From Acidobacteriota bacterium (GTDB taxonomy: Bacteria > Acidobacteriota > Blastocatellia > Pyrinomonadales > Pyrinomonadaceae), in the NCBI GenBank assembly GCA_016700175.1, contig CP065003.1, forward strand, positions 1,560,001 to 1,624,000: 64,000 nt of DNA, given 5' to 3'. The translations under genes and the position numbers were made by a program. Position 1 is the first letter of the stretch. Every line of letters begins with the position of its first letter. A model generated the notes under the pieces. That model did not search any database. It had not been told where the DNA came from and saw nothing but the letters and a program-made list of their open reading frames with translations. Below, in pieces: positions 25,552-33,377 of the stretch.

Positions 25552-26568
25552 ATGCTGAAAATCGACATCCACACCCACATACTCCCGAAAGAACTCCCGA
25601 ACTGGAAGGACTCGTTCGGCTACGGAGGCTTCATTTCCCTCGATCACCACAAGCCGGGATGCGCTCGCATGATGCGCGACGACGGCCACTTCTTCCGGGA
25701 GATCGGGGAGAACTGCTGGGATGGAAACGCGAGGCTCCGCGACTGCGACGCGGCAGGGATCGATGTGCAGGTCCTCTCGACAGTGCCAGTGCTGTTCAGC
25801 TACTGGGCGAATGCGGAACATTGTGCGGATGTTTCGAGGTTCCTGAACGAGGGCATAGCGGAGGTCGTTGCCGGAAGTCCGAAACGATTCGCGGGGCTTG
25901 CGACGGTGCCGATGCAGGACCCGAAGCTCGCGGTCAAGGTGCTCGAAGAAGCGAAAGACCAGGGTCACCTCGGAGTCGAGATCGGGACGAACGTGAACCA
26001 GAAGAACCTCAGCGAACCCGATTTCTTCGAGTTCTTCGAGGCCTGCAGCGAACTCGAAATGGCGGTCTTCGTCCATCCGTGGGAGATGATGGGCCGGGAG
26101 GATATGAGGAAATACTGGCTCCCCTGGCTGGTGGGAATGCCCGCAGAGACATCGCGCGCTATCTGTTCGTTGATCTTTTCGGGCGTCCTTCGGAGGCTCC
26201 CGGACCTGCGGATCGCCTTCGCCCACGGAGGCGGAGAGTTCCCCGCGACGATCGGCAGGATCGAGCACGGATTTGAAGTTCGGCCCGATCTCGTCGCTGT
26301 CGACAACGACGAGAGTCCTTCGTCTTATTTCGGAAAGATCTGGTTCGATTCGCTCGTCCACTCGAAGGAAATGCTCAGGTACCTTATCGATCTCGCAGGC
26401 GCGGACCGTGTAGCGTTGGGCACGGACTATCCGTTCCCTCTCGGCGAGTTAGAGCCAGGCAAGCTTATCGAATCGATGGGTTTCGACGAGGCGACGGCTG
26501 CGGAACTGTTTCACGGGGCCGCGTTGAAATGGCTCGGAGTGGACAAATCGAGGTTTGAAAATGGCTGA
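25552..26568 (+). CDS. nbaD: 2-amino-3-carboxymuconate-6-semialdehyde decarboxylase (ACMSD)
   Basis: A 338-residue amidohydrolase-superfamily enzyme that decarboxylates ACMS, diverting it from spontaneous quinolinate formation. Zinc ligands fit His7 and His9 (DIHTH), His175 (FVHPW) and Asp292 (GTDYPFP); His225 (AHGGGEF) is the catalytic histidine. Spacing matches the Pseudomonas enzyme (9, 11, 177, 294, 228). Its stop overlaps the kynureninase start by eight bases. Confidence 0.95.
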   Translation: MLKIDIHTHILPKELPNWKDSFGYGGFISLDHHKPGCARMMRDDGHFFREIGENCWDGNARLRDCDAAGIDVQVLSTVPVLFSYWANAEHCADVSRFLNEGIAEVVAGSPKRFAGLATVPMQDPKLAVKVLEEAKDQGHLGVEIGTNVNQKNLSEPDFFEFFEACSELEMAVFVHPWEMMGREDMRKYWLPWLVGMPAETSRAICSLIFSGVLRRLPDLRIAFAHGGGEFPATIGRIEHGFEVRPDLVAVDNDESPSSYFGKIWFDSLVHSKEMLRYLIDLAGADRVALGTDYPFPLGELEPGKLIESMGFDEATAAELFHGAALKWLGVDKSRFENG

Positions 26569-27865
26569 AGCAAAGGAAGAAAAACACACCGGTGCTCTCT
26601 ACGAAGCGACCGAGGATTTTGCGAGATCGAGAGACGGTTCCGATCCCTTGCGGCATTTCCGCGAACGGTTCATCTTTCCCGAAACGGAATCCGGCGAGGA
26701 GCCCGTCTATTTCACGGGGAACTCATTAGGCCTTCAGCCGAAGAAGGCTCGCGAATACGTCGATCAGGAGCTCGAAGACTGGGCGAAGCTCGCCGTCGAA
26801 GCACACCTTCACGCGAAGCATCCGTGGCTTCCGTATCACGAGTTCCTCACCGAACAGATGGCGAACGTGGTCGGGGCGAAGGCTTCCGAGACGGTCGTGA
26901 TGAACTCACTTACGGTCAACCTGCACCTGATGATGGTCTCGTTTTACCGGCCTACGAAAGAGCGGTTCAGGATAATGATCGAGGGCAAGGCGTTCCCTTC
27001 CGACCAGTACGCTGTCAAATCCCAGCTCGCGTTTCACGGCTTCGAACCCGAATCCGGACTTATAGAAGTCCTTCCGAGGCACGGCGAAACTTACCTCAGG
27101 ACCGAGGACATCGTCGAGGCGATCGGGAAACACGCCGACAGCCTCGCGCTCGTGATGTTCGGAGGTGTGAATTACTTCACGGGGCAGTCGTTCGATCTGA
27201 AGGCGATATCGGAGGAGGGTCATAAAGCAGGCGCCGTCGTCGGCTTCGACCTCGCCCACGCCGCCGGGAACGTTCCTCTGAAGCTGCACGAATCCGGAGC
27301 CGATTTCGCGGTCTGGTGCTCGTACAAGTATCTCAACTCGGGGCCCGGAGGCGTCGCGGGAGTGTTCGTTCACGAACGCCACGCGCGGGCATTCGATCTT
27401 CCGAGATTCGCCGGATGGTGGGGGCACGACAAGGCTTCGAGATTTCAGATGGGACCGGAGTTCGAGCCGATCGAAGGAGCCGAGGGCTGGCAGATATCGA
27501 ATCCGCCGATCCTGCAAATGGCGGCTTTGAGGGCCTCGCTCGAGATATTCGAGGAGGCAGGAATGGAGGCTCTGGCGCACAAATCGAAGGATCTTACGGG
27601 CTATCTCGAGTTCCTGATCGAGGGAATAGGGGACAACAGGATCTCGATCATCACGCCGCGCGATCCCGCCGACCGCGGGTGCCAGCTTTCGATCAGGGTG
27701 CGGAACGCCGACCGCTCGCTGTTCGAAAAGCTGACTTCGCAGGACGTTTTCGCAGACTGGCGTGAGCCGGACGTGATCCGCGTGGCGCCGGTTCCTTTGT
27801 ACAACAGCTTTTCGGATGTCTTTCGGTTCTCCGAGAAACTCCGCTCGGCCCTCTCGCAAAGCTAA
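26561..27865 (+). CDS. kynU: Kynureninase
   Basis: A PLP enzyme that cleaves (3-hydroxy)kynurenine to (3-hydroxy)anthranilate and alanine. YFTGNSLGLQP opens the fold; the PLP lysine is Lys256 in SYKYLNSGPGG, preceded by GFDLAHAAGN with the Asp that pairs with the pyridine nitrogen. RFAGWWGHD is a substrate-binding block typical of the family. Length 434 is normal. ATG 26561 is preferred over the TTG six bases upstream. The kmo start follows its stop without a gap. Confidence 0.97.
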   Translation: MAEAKEEKHTGALYEATEDFARSRDGSDPLRHFRERFIFPETESGEEPVYFTGNSLGLQPKKAREYVDQELEDWAKLAVEAHLHAKHPWLPYHEFLTEQMANVVGAKASETVVMNSLTVNLHLMMVSFYRPTKERFRIMIEGKAFPSDQYAVKSQLAFHGFEPESGLIEVLPRHGETYLRTEDIVEAIGKHADSLALVMFGGVNYFTGQSFDLKAISEEGHKAGAVVGFDLAHAAGNVPLKLHESGADFAVWCSYKYLNSGPGGVAGVFVHERHARAFDLPRFAGWWGHDKASRFQMGPEFEPIEGAEGWQISNPPILQMAALRASLEIFEEAGMEALAHKSKDLTGYLEFLIEGIGDNRISIITPRDPADRGCQLSIRVRNADRSLFEKLTSQDVFADWREPDVIRVAPVPLYNSFSDVFRFSEKLRSALSQS

Positions 27866-29239
27866 ATGAGCGACGAAAAGGTAATAATCATCGGCGCGGG
27901 ACTCGCCGGTTCACTGCTTTCGATATATCTCGCGAAACGAGGTATCGAGGTCGAAGTGTACGAGGCCCGGGCGGACATGCGGAACGTCGAGATGTCCGCA
28001 GGGCGTTCGATCAACCTCGCGCTTTCGGACCGCGGCATCAAGGCTTTGAGCGAGGTCGGGATGGACGAGTATATGCTCCGCGAGGCCGTGCCTATGTACG
28101 GAAGGCTGGTCCACGATGCCGAGGGAAATACGAATCTTCTTCCGTACAGCGGCCGCGAGGGGGAGTATATTAATTCCGTGTCGAGGGGCGGTTTGAACAT
28201 CGCGCTGATCGACGAGGCCGACAAGCATCCCGAGAGCCGTTTCTTCTTCGAGCAGCGGTGCGTCGATTTCGACTGCCGCTCGGGCGAAGCACTGATATTT
28301 AACGAAAAGAATGGAGACGAGTACAGGGTGTCGGGAAGCACTGTTATCGCGACTGACGGAGCGGGCTCCGCGGTTCGCCGCGCGATGCTCCGCGGTGGCG
28401 TTCGGAGATTCAATTACTCGCAGGAATTCCTCGAGCACGGCTACAAAGAGCTCAGCATACCGCCCGGCGACGGCGGTGCGTTCCGGATGGAAAAGAACGC
28501 GCTCCACATATGGGCGCGGCGGTCGTTCATGATGATCGCGCTTCCGAACTTCGACGGCAGCTACACTTGCACCTTGTTCCTTGCGCACAAAGGCGAGAAC
28601 AGTTTTGAATCGATCGACACCGGCTCGTACTCCGGCGGCAGCCCCGGAAACGCGCTGATAACATTCTTTGAGGACCAGTTCCCCGACGCGATACCTATGA
28701 TCGGAAACCTCGAACGCGAGTATTTCACAAACCCGACAGGCGACCTCGGGACGATTAAGTGCTTTCCGTGGAATGCAGGCGACCGGGCGTTGCTGCTCGG
28801 CGATTCCGCACACGCGGTCGTTCCCTTCTACGGCCAGGGGATGAACGCTTCGTTCGAGGACTGCCGGATCTTTAACGAGCTGATCGACGAATTCGGGACC
28901 GACTGGCTGAAGGTTTTCGAAAAGTACTCCGAACTCAGAAAAGTGAACACTGACGCGATTGCCGACATGGCGGTCGAGAACTTCTACGAAATGCGCGATG
29001 CGGTCGCAGACCCTGTGTTCGTGCGAAAGCGCGAGCTCGAAACAAAGCTCGAACAGCGGTATCCCGATTACTTCTCGAAGTACTCGATGGTTACCTTCCG
29101 CGAGGACCTCCCATACTCGGAGGCGATGCGGCGCGGCAATGCTCAGGACAGGATCCTTATGGAGATCTGCGCGGGGGAAGCGGACGTTTCGAAGATCGAT
29201 ACTGCTAAGGTGCTGGAGAGGCTCAGGTCCTTAGGCTGA
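27866..29239 (+). CDS. kmo: Kynurenine 3-monooxygenase
   Basis: A 457-residue flavin hydroxylase converting kynurenine to 3-hydroxykynurenine with NADPH and O2. The FAD dinucleotide motif is GAGLAGSLLSIYLAKRG, MSAGRSINLALSDRG carries the substrate-binding Arg region, and GDSAHAVVPFYGQGMNASFED is the second FAD motif. There is no C-terminal membrane anchor, as expected for bacterial KMO. The stop overlaps the next ATG by one base. It means the pathway proceeds through 3-hydroxyanthranilate. Confidence 0.97.
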   Translation: MSDEKVIIIGAGLAGSLLSIYLAKRGIEVEVYEARADMRNVEMSAGRSINLALSDRGIKALSEVGMDEYMLREAVPMYGRLVHDAEGNTNLLPYSGREGEYINSVSRGGLNIALIDEADKHPESRFFFEQRCVDFDCRSGEALIFNEKNGDEYRVSGSTVIATDGAGSAVRRAMLRGGVRRFNYSQEFLEHGYKELSIPPGDGGAFRMEKNALHIWARRSFMMIALPNFDGSYTCTLFLAHKGENSFESIDTGSYSGGSPGNALITFFEDQFPDAIPMIGNLEREYFTNPTGDLGTIKCFPWNAGDRALLLGDSAHAVVPFYGQGMNASFEDCRIFNELIDEFGTDWLKVFEKYSELRKVNTDAIADMAVENFYEMRDAVADPVFVRKRELETKLEQRYPDYFSKYSMVTFREDLPYSEAMRRGNAQDRILMEICAGEADVSKIDTAKVLERLRSLG

Positions 29240-30066
29240 TGAAGATCACCCACAGATTCGGGGATACGGAGTTTGAATTCGATCTGTGTCGCCCGACGGA
29301 TCTTTCGATCCCAATGCGCTTTGGCGGGCCGCAGCCCAATGCGTACGGCGTCGATCCTGCGGTCTCCAAGGCTTGCGAGTACGGCGACCTGGTCGGCGAC
29401 ACAAGGCGCGGCGGAGGCTGTAACTTCGAGCAGGTCACGCTGATCCCGCACTGCAACGGGACGCATACGGAGTGCGTGGGGCACATCACTGACGAGCGGA
29501 TCTCCGTCCGGGACTGCCTTCGGGAAGCGTTCCTCCCTGCCGTGCTGATCTCAGTCTCGCCTGAAGAGCTCGCTGAGACCTCGGATTCCTATCCGAATCT
29601 AGCGGAAGGCGGTGATCCTGTGATCACGGCGAGTGCGATCTCGGAAGGGCTTGAGGAGTATCTCTCGGGAGACTCGCGGATAGGGGCGCTCGTGGTAAGG
29701 ACGCTTCCAAATTCAAAGGATAAGCTCTCGACGCTCTACACGAACGAGATCCCTCCGTATTTTACAACGGAGGCCGCACGCCTGATCGACCGGCTCGGGA
29801 TCGGCCACCTGCTCTGCGATCTTCCCTCGATCGACCGGCTTCATGACGGCGGAAGACTTTCGAACCACAGGATCTTCTGGAAATTGGAAGACGGCTCGAC
29901 GGCTCTCGGCCCAGGATCGCGAAAGGACCGCACGGTCACCGAGCTAGTCTACGCTCCGAACTCCGCAAAGGACGGACTCTATCTTCTGAACCTCCAGATC
30001 GCGCCTTTCCACTCGGACGCCGCGCCATCGAGGCCTTTGTTGTTTCCGGGCCGACCCATCTCGTAG
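29239..30066 (+). CDS. kynB: Cyclase-family hydrolase, probable divergent kynurenine formamidase
   Basis: A 275-residue protein of the cyclase/KynB superfamily. KynB binds metal through HxGTHxDxPxH plus a later His and Glu. Here the block is HCNGTHTECVGHI: His76 and His82 keep register, but Cys72 replaces the first His, Glu78 replaces Asp and Val80 replaces Pro. A later NHRIFW and TVTELV may supply the last ligands. Formylkynurenine hydrolysis is inferred from the operon; another amide or lactone substrate is possible. Confidence 0.72.
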   Translation: MKITHRFGDTEFEFDLCRPTDLSIPMRFGGPQPNAYGVDPAVSKACEYGDLVGDTRRGGGCNFEQVTLIPHCNGTHTECVGHITDERISVRDCLREAFLPAVLISVSPEELAETSDSYPNLAEGGDPVITASAISEGLEEYLSGDSRIGALVVRTLPNSKDKLSTLYTNEIPPYFTTEAARLIDRLGIGHLLCDLPSIDRLHDGGRLSNHRIFWKLEDGSTALGPGSRKDRTVTELVYAPNSAKDGLYLLNLQIAPFHSDAAPSRPLLFPGRPIS

Positions 30067-30289
30067 AGGCGTGGCCTGTCGCTGTTCGCTTTATTGACTT
30101 ACGGAATGGAAAGCACGGTTTAAGTTTCGAGTTCGACCTCCCCAACCCGTTTAGAGCAGCGCTTTGCGCTGCCCAAGCGGGTCGCAGGCCGGCTGCAAAT
30201 GAATCGGTTCGATGCGGGAGCGAGTGTGAGCCTGCGATCCTATCAGATCATATTGCTTACGAACTCTGTGCAGACTAAGATCTACCGGT
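30067..30289. repeat. GTTTAGAGCAGCGC hairpin repeat and gap
   Basis: At 30149-30172 is a copy of the repeat gtttagagcagcgc-ttt-gcgctgc (palindromic core gcagcgc...gcgctgc). An inverted copy lies at 31146-31170, on the other side of the next gene. Further copies lie at 60234 and 60305. No terminator is evident for the kynurenine operon apart from this hairpin. Confidence 0.6.
30253..30281 (+). promoter_or_regulatory. Candidate promoter, near-leaderless transcript
   Basis: TTGCTT (30253-30258) and TAAGAT (30276-30281) are spaced by 17 bp. The ATG starts nine bases after the -10 box and no Shine-Dalgarno sequence is visible, as for the genes at 11384 and 21563. Confidence 0.4.
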
Positions 30290-31012
30290 ATGAACCGTTG
30301 GCCGGTCCTCTTTTTGTCGATAATAATCGCAGCCTTTTGTGGCATTGCATTTTCCAATGCTTGGCGATTCGAATCCACGCCTGCCATCTCAGAATTCAGG
30401 GAGTTCGACGGGGTGCTGAAGGTGACCGGCAATTACCTGTTACCTTGGAACTCTGGATTCAGGCCGCTCTTAAAGGAAGTCAGGTCGGGAAAATACTATC
30501 TAGAAATCTACGACTCGAAGGGAGAAATGTGGAGTGAATTCGCTTTTGACGGCGATGACTCCGAACTCGAAGTTGTGGGAAATCCAGAAATAAAACCACT
30601 CGCTTTTCATAGCGACTACGACCTCTTGGATTTCAGGATCACCCGCGTATCAAGAACCTGGATAGAGATAATCGTCAATGAAGAGACAAAAGAAAGGAAG
30701 TACGTAAGAGGACTCACGAGCTCCGGAATCCTTACGTGGGCCCAATACCTAGGCGGCAAATTCGCCGTTGATGTCCACAGCCAGTGGATCCTTGATCAAC
30801 CGGCGGGTACGCGCATTTTTAGTCCAGATTACACGGAGCACCGAGTGGAACCTGTCGAGGTCCGGGGAGATTGGTTGAAGGTCAGATGTGTGGTGCGAAA
30901 GCCGTCGGACTCGAATATTGGCGAGGGTGTTCCTGCCGGTGAATCGATAGAAGGCTGGGTCAAATGGCGAAACGGCGACGATATTCTTATTACTGTCTTC
31001 CACTTCGCGTGA
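30290..31012 (+). CDS. Exported hypothetical protein in a repeat-flanked segment
   Basis: A 240-residue protein with an N-terminal signal anchor or signal peptide (VLFLSIIIAAFCGIAFSNA). The rest is predicted beta-rich, with a C-terminal SH3-like feel (VRGDWLKVRCVVRKP ... GESIEGWVKWRNGDDILI). No family is recognised with confidence. Its base composition looks less GC-rich than its neighbours and it lies between inverted copies of one hairpin repeat, so lateral acquisition is plausible. Probably monocistronic. Confidence 0.65.
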   Translation: MNRWPVLFLSIIIAAFCGIAFSNAWRFESTPAISEFREFDGVLKVTGNYLLPWNSGFRPLLKEVRSGKYYLEIYDSKGEMWSEFAFDGDDSELEVVGNPEIKPLAFHSDYDLLDFRITRVSRTWIEIIVNEETKERKYVRGLTSSGILTWAQYLGGKFAVDVHSQWILDQPAGTRIFSPDYTEHRVEPVEVRGDWLKVRCVVRKPSDSNIGEGVPAGESIEGWVKWRNGDDILITVFHFA

Positions 31013-31129
31013 TTCGAGCCACGAAAGTTTCCCCTTCCTGTTCCAAATTCGCTCTTCTTTACAAGGCTCAGATTCTTCAATGAACCATTATCAGGTTGAA
31101 TTGACGATGATCTTATATGATTGAGCCAT

Positions 31130-31245
31130 GCTGCGCACGGCTTTGGCAGCCCGAAGGGCTGCTCTAAACGGGGGGCTGTGTCGTAGTCTTCCGAGTTCCG
31201 CGCGTTCGCGCGGCGCAAACTGAAGTTCGCGGTACCTCGAGAATG
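31130..31245. repeat. Inverted copy of the GTTTAGAGCAGC repeat plus ACTGAAGTTC repeat
   Basis: Bases 31146-31170 (gcagcccgaagggctgc then tctaaac) are an inverted relative of 30149-30172. At 31199-31240 lies cgcgttcgcgcggcgcaaac followed by tgaagttcgcggtacctc, matching 11279-11315. The rest of the 31013-31301 gap has no visible gene. Confidence 0.6.
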
Positions 31246-31249
31246 ACAA

Positions 31250-31282
31250 AGGAAAAGGCCGCCATTGCCGGCGGCCTCTTGA
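31250..31282 (-). terminator. Rho-independent terminator of the lytic transglycosylase gene
   Basis: A ggccgcc-attgcc-ggcggcc hairpin lies about 25-50 bases after the stop on the minus strand. On that strand it is followed by the T-rich run ttttccttt. Confidence 0.65.
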
Positions 31283-31301
31283 TTCAGATCTGATCTGAGA
31301 A

Positions 31302-33149
31302 TTATTCCTTAGCAACGCTCGCAGGGACACGTATCTCGCGTCCTGCATTTAGCCTCGAATTCACATAAAGCCCGTTCATCTTCGCAACCTCGACCGGCGA
31401 AGCGCCCACACGTTCCGCAAGCTTCTTCACCGTTTCACCCGATTTCGCCTTTACTATCCTGATCGAAGGATCGGTCGGCGCCGGGCCGCTCGTCGTAGGC
31501 CTCGAATACGTCGTGGCTTCTACGTTATTTCCTACTACGACCGGCACAAAGACCTTGCCCTGAGGCGTCTTCATTCCGGGATTCGCCGCCATGAGATCGG
31601 CGACCGGGACTCCGGTCTTGTTCGAGATCGTCTCCCAGGTCTCTCCCTTCGAAGTCTTTGCAAGGCGGGTCGAATCGTCGTTGACCAGCGTTCCCCTGCG
31701 GAGTATCGCTACCACCTCGTTCGCCTTCCCTGCCGGAACGCGCACGACATACGGCTCGGGCGGAGTGCGGTTGGTCCGAAGCTCGGGATTCAGGAACCTG
31801 AGGTACTGGACCGTCGAGTCCGACGCCTGAGCGATCAGCTGAAGATTTGTCGAAGCCGGCACGCGTAGCCTGTCGTAACGAAGCCTCGGGGCGGGCCTTA
31901 TGTGGCCGAACCCGTACTGCTGGGGATTGTTCGCGATCAGGATCGTCGCCAGAATGTTCGGGACATAGTTGCGTGTTTCCTTCGGAAGGTACGGATACGC
32001 TGCCCAGAAGTTGGCGACTCCGGCACGGCGGATCGCCCTGTCCACATTCCCTTCGCCGCAGTTGTAGCCGGCCATCGCGAGTTCCCAGTTTCCGCCGTAA
32101 CGGTTCGCAAGGAATTTCAGATACCTGGCCGATGCGCGCGTGGCTTGCTCGAAGCTCTGTCTTTCGTCAACGTAAGCCGTTCTTCTTAGTCCGTAACGCG
32201 AACCGGTCCCGGGAATGAACTGCCACAGCCCCGCAGCGCTCGCCCACGAATGAGCGGTCGGCTTCCAGGCGCTCTCCACCTGCCCAAGCCAGGCGACGTT
32301 CTCCGGCACGCCTTCCTCACGGAATATGCGCCGCGCCATCGTCATGAAGTAACCGGACCGATAGAGACCGACCTCCATTGTACGGCGGCCGCGCCCCCTG
32401 TAATAGTTCAGATATTGCTGAACCATCCGGTGCATCTGGAACGAGAAGCCGAGCGACTTGTTCGCCGCCGCGCTCCTGATGATCTCGTACTCATACTGCG
32501 CTTCGGGAGAATCGACGTCCTGCTCTTCTTCCGTCAGAACAAGCTTTGAAAGCTCGTCCAGCGGCGAAGGCTCGAACTTCTGTTCCGCAAAGCCGATACC
32601 GAGTTCGGTCTCGACCGGAACCTCTCCGCCAACAGCAGCCGTGGTAAGTTCGCTGTCGGTATCCGCTTTCACGGGCACCTGCAGTATCGCGGCAACGTTA
32701 TCGGCGACCTCGTCCTTGATCTCCCATCCGCAGACCATCGAGAGCCTGCGAAGATTCGCCGGCTGCTGGCCGGTCGGAAACTCCATCCGGTAGATCGTCT
32801 CGATCAGCTCGTTATAGCACTCTCGGAGACCGCGATCTGCCTGAACGTTGATTCCGGAGATCAGAAAGATCTCGACCGACCTGTCGAAGTCCTCGCGGGC
32901 TTGCACCCTACGATTGTTTCCGAGGTTGTCGAGTCCCTGCTTGAAATATTTACCCGCGTCATTTGAGATCTGGCGGATCCTGGCCTCAGCTTTCTGGGCG
33001 GCTTCGGGCTTCGAAGCGTTCCGTCCGCTCGACATGCCGTCGGTCACCTGGGAAAACGAAGGAGCGGCGCCCAAAAGAAACGCGGCCAGCAAAAAAGAGC
33101 CGGTCGCGAACTTGAGTCCCGTTTGTAAACTATTGAAATAAAAGCGCAT
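31302..33149 (-). CDS. MltD-like lytic transglycosylase with C-terminal LysM domains
   Basis: A 615-residue exported peptidoglycan enzyme. A signal peptide (FATGSFLLAAFLLGAAPSFS) precedes a ~230-residue N-terminal region, then a GH23/SLT domain whose catalytic Glu is in LGQVESAWKPTAHS, with SAAGLWQFIPGT and ELAMAGYNCGEGNV following. The C-terminus contains at least two LysM-like segments: RLAKTSKGETWETISNKTG and VKAKSGETVKKLAERVG. It would cleave glycan with formation of anhydromuramic ends. Family MltD fits the domain order; E. coli MltD is shorter. Confidence 0.9.
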   Translation of the reverse strand: MRFYFNSLQTGLKFATGSFLLAAFLLGAAPSFSQVTDGMSSGRNASKPEAAQKAEARIRQISNDAGKYFKQGLDNLGNNRRVQAREDFDRSVEIFLISGINVQADRGLRECYNELIETIYRMEFPTGQQPANLRRLSMVCGWEIKDEVADNVAAILQVPVKADTDSELTTAAVGGEVPVETELGIGFAEQKFEPSPLDELSKLVLTEEEQDVDSPEAQYEYEIIRSAAANKSLGFSFQMHRMVQQYLNYYRGRGRRTMEVGLYRSGYFMTMARRIFREEGVPENVAWLGQVESAWKPTAHSWASAAGLWQFIPGTGSRYGLRRTAYVDERQSFEQATRASARYLKFLANRYGGNWELAMAGYNCGEGNVDRAIRRAGVANFWAAYPYLPKETRNYVPNILATILIANNPQQYGFGHIRPAPRLRYDRLRVPASTNLQLIAQASDSTVQYLRFLNPELRTNRTPPEPYVVRVPAGKANEVVAILRRGTLVNDDSTRLAKTSKGETWETISNKTGVPVADLMAANPGMKTPQGKVFVPVVVGNNVEATTYSRPTTSGPAPTDPSIRIVKAKSGETVKKLAERVGASPVEVAKMNGLYVNSRLNAGREIRVPASVAKE

Positions 33150-33377
33150 AAAAGATATTTAGCTGAGCGCGTGCGAAGACCGGCCCGGATATGCTTTATC
33201 GGTACAGAGTCTTGTAACGTTCAGATAATTAAAAGGTTCCAAGAATGCCCTCGACCGCTCCGCCAAGAAGGTTTCAGACATCTCCTAAACCTAGCACGGC
33301 GATTTCGGCATGTCAACGGCTTAAACCCAAACGAAATCTAGGGTTTCGGGTCTTGATCGATCCGTCGGACTTCTGCT

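Noticed and set aside
21563..30066. De novo NAD synthesis from tryptophan
   Set aside because: ACMS decarboxylase, aminomuconate semialdehyde dehydrogenase and deaminase are in the same operon, and no quinolinate phosphoribosyltransferase is present, so catabolism fits better.
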